Assembly: GCA_024138015.1 (NCBI GenBank)
Contig: JAMXBB010000002.1
Location: 49,780,469 to 49,844,468 of the forward strand
DNA length: 64,000 nucleotides
Direction of reading: 5' to 3'
DNA from: Lumnitzera littorea
Taxonomy: Eukaryota > Streptophyta > Magnoliopsida > Myrtales > Combretaceae
The first letter of the stretch is position 1. Every line of letters begins with the position of its first letter. The translations under genes were made by a program, and so were the position numbers. Below, piece after piece: positions 1 to 9,690 of this stretch. The notes below the pieces were generated by a model. That model worked only from the letters and a program-made list of their open reading frames with translations. It was not told where the DNA came from and ran no database searches.

Positions 1-1
1 G

Positions 2-475
2 AGACTTTACGTTATGGACCAAGATTTTTGGAGTGAGTCTCCTATGTTAAGGACCGAGTTGGCCAATACCATGGTGAAAATGTTAAGGGAAGTTGTATCA
101 CTACTTGAGAAGTCTTGGAAGTCTCTATCAGATGATAAGCTACAACAATTGATTAGCTGTGTTGAAGGGGTTCCCCTTTTAAAATTCATGGTAAGTAGCT
201 TAGAGCCCATTACTGCCAAAGCTAAGAGATTGTTGAGTTATCATACCATTATGAGAAGCCAAGGTGAGCTAATGGCAAGGATTCAAGCCTTGCAATGTGC
301 TATTGAGGAGATAGACCATGAAGCGAAAGATCTATTAAGTGATATAAACCTTGAGTCCATAGTAGGTTTAAATTGCCACCCTTGGCGAAGTTTGGCTATA
401 TCCATTTGTTTTGCTAATGTTCATGCTTATCCTCTTTTTTTTTTCGATATTCGTGTTATTTTCGACACTTCCTAA
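2..475 (+). pseudogene. 3' end of an ORF cut by the window edge; probable extra antisense ORF of a Tat-type retrotransposon
   Basis: The frame is open from the first bases of the window (no stop before the ATG at 14) and closes with TAA at 473-475, so this is probably the C-terminal part of a longer protein. The visible protein is mostly helical and rich in Leu, Glu and Lys, with a coiled-coil-like stretch at about residues 80-115. I recognise no catalytic motif. The last 35 residues or so are hydrophobic and irregular, and may be read-through of an intron or non-coding sequence. If the E1 insertion (525-12300) is removed, this ORF lies about 0.7 kb downstream of the integrase remnant of element C and antisense to it. 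Extra ORFs, some antisense, are known between integrase and the 3' LTR in the Tat lineage (Grande, Retand). That placement is inference. The alternative is the end of an unrelated host exon. Confidence 0.4.
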
Positions 476-524
476 TAAAACTTGCTAATTGAATGAAATT
501 TGATTGCTTTCCTCCTATCCTTTT

Positions 525-3211
525 TGTTGAGCCTGATTTTTCGATTTTTGTTTAAAATTGATTTCTCATTTCTTAATTAATACTAAACCCTTACCCATTT
601 AATATTAATTCTTGACTAAAGAAATTGAGAAATTCCGATTTTTTATTAAAAATAGTTTTTAAAGTCGCCACCTGACCGAAGTCGGGAAATAAAAAAGAAA
701 CCGTAATCAATTGGGTGGATTGATTACGATTTAGCTACCGGTCTTTGATTTCAATTTTAACAAAGAACCAGAGCGTTTCGAATTCGAGGGCTAACCTATT
801 AAACCCTAACGAGTACCACTATCTATTTACCGAAATTAGCATTATTTTTCTAATCACAATATTTAAAAATAAATAAATAAATAAAATCAAAAGAAAAAAA
901 GAACCTAAGTTTCTACAAATTTTATCGTCGCCCTGAAGGTGCCTACGTACCCGCTAGCTGAGATCAGACGATCGTAGTTCTTTAAAAAAAAATTGTAGTG
1001 GGTTAGTTCTTTTTATAAAAAATGATTGGTTGAATTTGCATTTTTATTAACCATTTTATTTTTATTAAGAAAAATCCCTAGAAGCCTAATTTTTATTCCT
1101 AATTACAAAAAAAAAAACCTAAAAACCTAATTTTTGAAAAGCACCAAATTAAAATTTTTATTTAAAAATAACTAAGTGATAATTTTTTTATTTTCAAGAA
1201 AAACTCTAAAGATTTTATGAAATATACAATGTTCTACATGACGAAACTTTTATATAGAAAAGATGCTTAAAACATTAAGAAAGAAAGAAAGAAAGAAAGA
1301 AAGAAAAAAAAATTTCCTAATCATAGAAAAGATGCCTTAATCATAGAAAAGATATCCAAATCATAAAAAAGATGTCTAAACTATGAAAAAGATTTTTAAA
1401 CCATAGAAAAAAAATTTAAATCATAAAAATGATGTTTGAATCATAAAAAAAAAAAAAAAACCTAAACTATGGAAAAGATGTCTAACCATAGAAAAGAAGT
1501 CAATTAAAGATTTTTTTTTTTATTTTATCAACATCAAAATGATTTTTTTATTTAGAAAAACCTAACATGCCTAATGCAATTTTTCTAAATTAATACAAAT
1601 GCAAAGAACAAGATTTTGTAAAATATGAGATATCATTTTGAAAACATGAAATCTAAAAAAAATAACAAAAAATAAATAAACTAAAACTTAACTTAACATA
1701 TGTTCACTAGACACTAATGCTATAACTAATTACTAACAATTAAAGACGTAATAAAAATAAAATAAAAAATTAGTACAAGTCTTAAAAATAACTATGCATA
1801 TACTAAGTGAGATAAAAATAAATAAATAAAACAACCTAGAAACAATAATTAAAAACCACTATTACATACCTGCAAGGCAAAGCACGCAAAGCTGATGAAA
1901 GGGAATAGATTGGATCCCCAGTCCTATCATGCGCACAACTATAGAATTGGTCTGATGATGCCCAGCTACGGCATGCGTATATTGTCGTTCGGAGCAGCGT
2001 TGGATCAATCGGATGTTTGCAGCAGTGATGGATTTACGGCTGTGGTGGCTTGCGTAAAGGGTATGGCTAGACATTGGAACTCGATTTGGCTTGTTACTAC
2101 AGACGTTGGTATGGCAGGTTAATCTGAAAGTTACGACGGTGCTGTTGGTTGGGCTTACTGTTCGACAATACGGTGAAGCTATGTGCAGGAGCTAGGACGC
2201 GGTAGACGTGAGGTTGAAGGGTGTATGTGGCAGGGAACGTGGTGACGTGTCGAAGGCAAGGAGGAGAGTGAGCGTGGGGGGCTGCCACATTCAACTGCTG
2301 TGGTTGTTGCAGCTGCTGTTGATGGTTGGGCTGTTATGGGGTTGGAGAAAAGGGTCGAAGATTTGTAGCAGAATCTAGTGTTGGATCACATCTGCTTGCT
2401 CTGTTGCTATGGTTATTGATAACGTCAACGATGAACAGTGGATGGACGAAGGATGAAAAACCGTGCGTGCTCAGTGACTGATTTGATTATATTGTGCAGT
2501 ATCTATTTCACCGTGTGCTGCTGTGTGTGAGGGTCACATGTCGTCGACAGTTTGTATTCGTGTACTGTTTAGCCAAAAGAATAATTCTGTTGTGTTGTTC
2601 GTGTGTAGTAATGTCGTGATCGATTAGTTACCGCCAAACAGAGTTATATTGTTGTCTTTTTAAATCCAAACCATATCGTATCAATTGTATCTAATTAAAC
2701 TAGATCCAAATTAATTCAAATCTGACTCAATAAAATCAAATTAGATTCAAATGTTTTTAATTAGATATGAATCCCATTTATTTCTCTCACTCTTATAAAA
2801 TATATAAAAAAAAAAACAAAAGACATAAATGCCTGGCGAAACTCGAACCCCTGACCTTAAATTAAATCTAACCCAAATACTCCGATTCTTATCCGTTAAG
2901 CCGTTAGCCTGTGCATTGACATTCAGTTCAATTATACATAAACTATCCGATTCCCTAAAATAAAATTTTTAACTAAACTAAAACTACAACTAACACTAAA
3001 ACTAATTATTCCTAATATAAATTACTTTCTAAAAATCTACGAAATTTTTATGATTTTTTCCTTTTCTTCCTTTTTTGGTATTTTCATTATTTGTTAATTT
3101 TTATTATATTTATTAATTTTTTGTTTTTTTTATTTTTTATTTTTTGAATTAGGACCATTTTTGTAAAAATAAAAATTAAGACTATGGAAAGGCAAAAATT
3201 AGATATCTACA
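525..3211 (-). repeat. E1 3' LTR
   Basis: 2687 bp long terminal repeat, the downstream copy in minus orientation. It is collinear with 9691-12300. It contains an (AAAG)n run at about 1277-1309, a block of degenerate units of about 20 bp (AATCATAGAAAAGATGTCT-like) at about 1315-1500, and a tRNA-like segment at 2833-2912. A 75-codon ORF (1895-2122) recurs in both LTRs simply because they are copies. Confidence 0.9.
2833..2912 (-). other. tRNA-like segment (A-box and B-box-like) inside the E1 3' LTR
   Basis: On the minus strand, about 80 bp has GGCTTAACGG (A-box-like) near its 5' end and GGTTCGAGTTT (B-box-like; the family form is GGTTCGANTCC) near its 3' end, at tRNA-like spacing. I could not build a convincing acceptor stem or anticodon arm, so it is not called a tRNA gene. 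The same segment is in the other LTR (11954-12032), so it predates this insertion. It may derive from a tRNA or SINE captured by the LTR. Confidence 0.4.
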
Positions 3212-3224
3212 GTGCCCCTCTTTG
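3212..3224 (-). other. E1 polypurine tract
   Basis: On the minus strand the sequence just before the 3' LTR reads ACAAAGAGGGGCAC, a purine-rich primer for plus-strand synthesis. Nearly the same context occurs before the 3' LTRs of elements A and B. Confidence 0.75.
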
Positions 3225-3324
3225 TAGTAAAGTTTGAGCAAAACCTTGCCACAAAGATAAAAGGGACACCGTTTTTGCCTCAGGACGACTCTATTCAAAG
3301 GAACGTTAAGTCACATGATGAAGG

Positions 3325-6060
3325 TTAGTTTGAAGTGAAGAATAGCGAGGGATAGCGCCCTTCTGAGTTAGCATAAAATCCCTAAAAAGACTAATGAGAA
3401 CTTGGTCAAAGCGCCCTATGAGCTGGCTAAGACCTAAAGAATGAAGAAACTTGGTAGTGCCCTAATGAGCTGACTAACCAAGGCGATCAAAGCACCCCTT
3501 GAGCTGGCTAAGACCTCAAAATGAAGAAAAAACATGGTCGTGCCCTTAATGAGCTGACTAACCAAGGCGGTCAAAGCGCCCCTTGAGCTGGCTAAGACCT
3601 AAAAATGACGAAAACTTGGTCGTGCCCTTAATAAGTGATAACTCTAATTTTAAACATATTTCATATGGTGATTTTATAGCATTTCCCTTACATTTTTGGT
3701 TTTCTTTAAAGAAAATGATACTTAATTGAGTAAAATGTTGATTTCAGGGTTTAAACGCGTTCTAGGCTCGAAAACGAAGAAAAGGAATCAAGTTTCACTC
3801 AATTCCGAGTTCAAACGAAGAAGTTATGAAGTTTTGAAGTTGTGCAGAAATTTTGCCTTTGTGCAGAAAGTTACACGGCCTGGGGACACGGCCATGTCCC
3901 AGGCCGTGTCTGGTGACGAAATTAAAATCCGTGTAATACACATATATAAGGAGATCTTAGGGTTCAAAAGGAGGAGAGACATTACAGAAACAAAGAAAGA
4001 CGAGAGACAAGAAGAGACTTAAGGAGAAACAACATCAAGAAGCGATAACGACATCGATTTCAAGATTAGAGATTGTTCATCAAATCAAGAGGGGTTTTCA
4101 TGTTTTATTTTATGTTTTTGATGGAACTCGTTTTTAGATTCGTTATGATAGCTTAGAATTCAAGTATTTAGGATTATGGAACCTAGGGTTTCATGTAACC
4201 CTTGGATTGAATTATAATTTCAAGAAAGTTTCTATCTTTTCTTGATTCAATTATGTCGTTAATTATTGATTGATAATTCTAAAGTGTCAATATATGATAT
4301 TATGCATNAAGTAGTTTAGTTGTTAATTTCAGTATTTTTAATTCATTCAACTCATCATAATTTTCCGGTTAGATAATAAAGCTAAAGCTAATATTAGTAC
4401 TCAAAATCTCTGAGGGATCGACTCGGACTCATATCCGACTATATTAAAATTGATAGGTGCGCTTGCCTCGTATCAATAAGCTGACTAACCAAGGCGGTCA
4501 AAGCACCCCTTGAGCTGGCTAAGACCTAAAAATATGAAGAAAACTTGGTCGTACCCTTAATAAGCTAACTAACCAAAGCGGTCAAAGCACCCCATAAGCT
4601 AGCTAAGACCTAAAGAATGAAGAAAACTTGGTCGTGCCCTTAATGAGCTAACTAACCAAGGCGGTCAAAGCACCCCTTGAGCTAGCTAAGACCTAAAAAT
4701 ATGAAGAAAACTTGGTCGTACCCTTAATGAGCTGACTAACCAAGGCGGTCGAAACGCCCCATGAGCTAGCTAAGACCTAAAGAATGAAGAAAACTTGGTC
4801 GTGCCCTTAATAAGTTGACTAACCAAGGCGGTCAAAGCGCCCCATGAGCTGGCTAAGACCTAAAGATATGAAGAAAACTTGGTCGTGCCCTTAATGAGCT
4901 GACTAACCAAGGCGGTTAAAGTGCCCCTTGAGCTGGCTAAGACCTAAAAATATGAAGAAAACTTGGTCATGCCCTTAATGAGCTGACTAACCAAGGCAGT
5001 CGAAGCACCCCATGAGCTGGCTAAGACTTAAAGAATGAAGAAAACTTGGTCGTGCCCTTAATGAGCTGACTAACCAAGGCAGTCGAAGCACCCCATGAGT
5101 TGGCTAAGACCTAAAGATATGAAGAAAACTTGGTCGTGCCCTTAATGATCTGACTAACCAAGGCGGTTAAAGCGCCCCTTGAGCTGGCTAAGACCAAAAA
5201 ATATGAAGAAAACTTGGTCATGCCCTTAATGAGCTAACTAACCAAGGCGGTCGAAGCGCCCCTTGAGCTGGCTAAGACCTAAAGAATGAAGAAAACTTGG
5301 CCGTGCCCTTAATGAGCTGACTAATCAAAGAGGTCAAAGCGCCCCTTGAGCTGGCTAAGACCTAAAAATGAAGGAAACTTAGTCGTGCCCTTAATGAGAT
5401 GACTAACCAAGGCGGTCGAAGCGCCCCATGAGCTGGCTAACACCTAAAGATATGAAGAAAACTTGGCCATGCCCTTAATGAGCTGACTAACCAAGGCGGT
5501 CAAAGCGCCCCTTGTGTTGGCTAAGACCTAAAAATATGAAGGAAACTTGGTCGTGCCCTTAATGAGTTGACTAACCAAGGCAATCGAAGCGCCCCATGAG
5601 CTGGCTAAGACCTAAAGAATGAAGAAAACTTAGTCGTGCCCTTAATGAGCTGACTAACCAAGGCGCTCGAAGCGCCCCACGAGCTAGCTAAGACCTAAAG
5701 ATATGAAGAAAACTTGGTCATACCCTTAATGAGCTGATTAACCAAGGTTGTCAAAGCGCCCATTGAGCTGGCTAAGACCTAAATATATGAAGAAACTTGG
5801 TCGTGCCCTTAATGAGCTGACTAACCAAGGCGGTCAAAGCGCCCCATGAGCTGGCTAAGACCTAAAAATATGAAGAAAACTTGGTCGTGCCCTTAATGAG
5901 CTGACTAACCAAGGCGGTTGAAGCGCTCCATGAGCTGGCTAAGACCTAAAGAATGAAGAAAACTTGGTCGTGCCCTTAATGAGCTGACTAACCAAGGTGG
6001 TCAAAGCGCCCCTTGAGTTGGCTAAGACCTAAAAATGAAGAAAACTTTGAATTGGGATAA
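3325..6060. repeat. Satellite-like tandem array, about 84 bp unit, in the E1 3' UTR
   Basis: About 22 units in two blocks (about 3325-3635 and 4476-6060), split by a solo LTR. Each unit has two related halves beginning GAGCTGACTAACCAAGG and GAGCTGGCTAAGACC, and ends with an AAAACTTGGTCGTGCCCTTAAT-like stretch. The spacer after AAGACCT varies among AAAGAATG, AAAGATATG and AAAAATATG, and these variants recur in order, which points to a higher-order repeat. Its place between the interior and the 3' LTR fits the hypervariable 3' UTR repeats known in Ogre/Tat elements. Confidence 0.9.
3636..4475 (+). mobile_element. Solo LTR nested in the E1 tandem array
   Basis: An 840 bp segment starting TGATAACTC and ending CTCGTATCA interrupts the 84 bp array. 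It is flanked by a perfect 5 bp duplication, ATAAG (3631-3635 and 4476-4480). No internal retrotransposon sequence is present, so it is a solo LTR left by recombination between two LTRs. It holds a strong hairpin at 3873-3909. A 98-codon ORF inside (3726-4022) is taken as chance. The strand is arbitrary. Family is not assigned, though the ACACGGCC-rich block resembles gypsy-type LTRs I know from other plants. Confidence 0.9.
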
Positions 6061-9000
6061 AGTTGAATGAGCTTGCTAAACCATTAGGAGATTATAAATT
6101 GGGACTGTTTCAGGAGTTAGGCAGAAGCTTAAGAAGTTTTAGATTGGGACTGCGCTCTATGAGCTAGCTAGATCCCTAAATGAGAATATGAATCTAGATA
6201 GCGCTCCATAAGCTGACTGAAGCGCTAAAGAAGTTGTAGATAAGAACAATGCACTATGAGCTAGCTATATCTTTAAGAAAACGGATAAAGGGTAAGCACC
6301 CTTCGAACTTGCTTAAGCTCTATTGAGAGTTAAAAGTAAACTGAGGAACATAGCTAACTTGAAAAAAACTGTTGATTTGAGAAATTTACAAACGAGAAAT
6401 TTGATGAAAACTATTTATAACATGAATTGAAAATTTGGCTACTATAGTGAAATGGACTGGAAAATGAATGGAAAAACTTGTAACAAGCCTCCACTTTCTC
6501 TCTCTCCTTTTCATTTTCTTTTTTCGTTCTTTTTCCTTGAAAGTTTACTAACGGATACAAATTCCTATTTAAAAGGAAAATGTTATAATCATGTAGGGTA
6601 TCTCATATCCACCCTAGTTTGTAACCTAGACAATGAGGTTCTTCAATAGGATTTAAACATTCATTTCATAAGGAAAAAGTAACTCATGATTAGTTTAGTC
6701 GAAGAGGACTTCCTTACGTACTCTCGGTCTGGATTTCACTCTTGATTACTATTCTAGAAATTATAATCTAATTTGTAAATGATACGTTCTGATCGATCTG
6801 TTAGGTCTTTTTGGGTTTAGTATTGTAAATTGGGCTTTTGGTCAAATGGTTTCAAAAGAAGTTAATTAAGAGGGTCTATTTTGAAAGAAGTGCTTTCGTC
6901 CAACCCGAGAGGTACAAGTCAAGAACCCTTAGGAATGAACTAGATGTGCGCTTGCCCCAGTTTCAAAAATAATTTTTATCTTAGATAAATTATTCTACAA
7001 AATTGGAAGAACTTTGAATAGGGAGGTATTGTGGGTGGGACGGTCTTATGTTTAAAAATCGAGTGGATAAAAAGGGTTTATGTTCGTGATTTAGAGTGTG
7101 ATTTTGAACTGAATATAGAGTTTTTGGTTTGTGGTTAAGAATATGATTCTAAATGAATATGAGGTTTTGTGTTTTTGGTTGGGAATGCAATTGAAGGCCT
7201 TGTGTTTTTTGAGCAACTTAAACCTTCTTTGATTGGGGATTTTCTCAAGCCTGATATTTAGGTATTTATTCATTTTCCTTTTTCCTAATTTTTTATTTTT
7301 CTTCCTTTTTTCCTTTTTTTTTCTCTTTTTTTTTCATTTCATTTCGTTTCGTTCGTTTCTTTATTTTCTCTCCCAAAAAATAACTATCTCTTTTGTCAAG
7401 TTTTTGTCTTTACATGAATCAAAGCCTTAAATTCATAGGTTCAGGTTCAGAGTGCATTGGCTTAGGTAAGGTATGTATAGCCTTTAGGGTATTTGGAAAA
7501 ATGTTAGCTCTTCTTCAAAGAAAACAATTTATCGAAAACAAAAATTATCCTTGAATTGTTATTACTAGGGTAAGCACAAATCAGTTTTATCCTTTTCTCA
7601 TAATCAATGACCCTAACCTCCGAATTGCCCCACTGTAGGGTGGTTCTTAACAGGGTTTTCATTTGAGATTACTCCAGATCAGTCCAACGGGATTATCAAA
7701 GGATAATTGTGTTTGGGATTTGAAAATGAATGCCTAACTTCATTCTGGTCTGCGTATCAATTTCCAAAATGGACCTCCTTTAAGGAATGAGTCCAAAATA
7801 TCCTCACCATGATGTCTCTCATCTCTCAAAGTGTTTAAGGGTTAGTGTATAGGATATAGCTTGCCTCTTTTCATTCAAAACTTTTTTAAAAGTGAGTTAC
7901 CAATTCCTTACATAAGGATGGATTGACCTTAAGGTGATGACGAACCTTACTCCCCAATTCCTTGGAACATGCCCCAGTTGTGAAATTTCAAAGACTAAAT
8001 GCCCCAGACTTATAGGTCTTAACACCCTTAAGCTTCCATATCTGATTTTAGGTTAGGTTCTTTAGAGTTTGAATGGGCTGGAACTGATAACTTTTGAAGT
8101 GGAAGGGACTAATGAATTGCCCTTTTTGTTTGTACTGGGGATCAAGCTTAGGATAGTGTTTCATGGCTTTGTGTTTTGACTCGGTTCATGGTTGGACTTG
8201 ATAGCTTATGGGCTTTGAGTTGGTTAAATCATCTTGATGGGCTAAGGTTCGAGTTTAGTTGGTTATTTTCTCAGGCCAAGTAGATCTGTTTAGGTTAGCT
8301 GCCTTAAGGGCCAAGTGATTGTGTTTGTCTCGAACTCTATAAGGATTTGTAACAGTTAGCAACTTTCTTTCTATTTCTTTTCTTTTCTTTCCTTCTTTTT
8401 TCTTTCTATTCTCATTCTTTTTTTTTTTTTTTTTTGAAAGAGAGAGAGGAAAAGTTAGGACTTTTGTGTTACAAAGATCGAGTGATGGAATTATGAATGG
8501 ATGATTACGAAAGATTGCTTTTATGGAAATATATACAAGCCAAAAACAATATTACTGAGAGTCTATTTACAAGAGAGGAATTCTGAAAAATAAAAGACTA
8601 AACAAAGAAAATATCTATATCTTATTTATTCCAAATGAAGAAGGCTATTTGCAAAATATTGAATTTACTTAAAAGAATGAATATTTCTGGTGGGTAAAAT
8701 ACTAGGCACAATAATAATTACCTGTTATTTTACAGGTCTGATTCTTTTGTTTTGTTCCTTTTTTTTTTGTTTTTATTATTTTTTATTTATTTACTCTATA
8801 AAGGTTGGGCTCAACTGATATGGGCCCAAACAAAAAGCGATAAATTCAGGCTCCCATAGGTGAACTAAGGCCCGCACTAGAGTGATGTTCACAGGGATCT
8901 TCTGTAGAGAGAGGATAGGCCCAATCTTATTCTTATTAAACTCCTGTTTATCTGGACTGAAGAGTCGAAACCACGTTTAAAGTAGTTTTTGAGGCTAATG

Positions 9001-9669
9001 CGATAGGTGGACATGAATGTCTTTAAAAGACCCTTGACTTGATCCAGCCATGACTAATTAAAATCAAAATTAGAATTACAACGTAATCTAAACCTTACAT
9101 AAAATTTTACAAATTATTTATAAGGAAATATTATAATTACAACTACAATCATAACTTCACATCTGTCTTTATCAATTTAGGTTTGCCACATCATAGATTC
9201 TTATGAATTTTTTGAAAAAAAAACAAAAAAAAGTTTTCATGAAATATAAAGGGTTGGTTCTAAAGGTTCTCAAGTTCTACAACCATTACATTTTTTCAAA
9301 GCAACGATTCTGTGGTCACATTTGAACTTGAGTGGGGTAGCCTAATTGGCCTCGGAAGATGGTTGCCTCACAACATCCGAAGCTTACACAATGGCCCCCC
9401 CTCTTAAGGTCCTAAGACGACCTGGTTCTGACTGTGTCTACTATGCATTTATGATGCAGAAAATAAAGTAAAAGTAAAACCCCCCAAAATTCCCCCTTAA
9501 ATAAACTACTACAACAAAAAAAAATGATAGTAAAAAAAAAACAAATAAATAAAATAAAAAAATACATCAAACAACATACCTAAGTTCTTTTTCTTTTTTT
9601 TTTATTATTTCATTTTTATTGAAAAATAATCCTATTTTCGGAAACTTCTAATAGCTAGCTCTCTAGTGG
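6061..9669 (-). other. E1 non-coding interior (leader and core)
   Basis: No retrotransposon protein frame can be followed on either strand. The stretch contains pyrimidine- and purine-rich tracts (about 7275-7350 and 8360-8450). Parts are clearly related to 53.4-54.7 kb in element B: one pair is at about 6690-6960 and 53560-53800 (shared AAGAGGACTTCC and AACCCGAG..TACAAGTCAAGAACC), another at about 7600-7680 and 54425-54490 (shared GGGTGGTTCTTAA-like motif). It is therefore a conserved part of a non-autonomous subfamily and not random filler. Confidence 0.7.
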
Positions 9670-9670
9670 T

Positions 9671-9690
9671 CCCCAGTGGAGTCGCCAAAC
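9671..9690 (-). other. E1 primer-binding site
   Basis: On the minus strand, directly after the 5' LTR end GACA, the sequence reads GTTTGGCGACTCCACTGGGG. From memory, this PBS type is described for Ogre elements and assigned to tRNA-Arg. The TGG two bases inside the LTR border pairs with the CCA tail of a tRNA. Element C has a near copy; A and B have degraded copies. Confidence 0.85.

Noticed and set aside
1895..2122. 75-codon ORF also present at 11018-11245 with near-identical protein
   Set aside because: Conservation is explained by the two being LTR copies; no domain, no codon-level selection visible.
2833..2912. A true tRNA gene
   Set aside because: Box motifs are present, but no acceptor stem or anticodon arm can be paired.
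3325..6060. Regular direct repeats that look CRISPR-like
   Set aside because: Units are contiguous with no unique spacers, and the context is a plant retrotransposon 3' UTR.
7233..7430. 65-codon ORF rich in Phe and Leu
   Set aside because: Product of a T-rich tract in the E1 interior.
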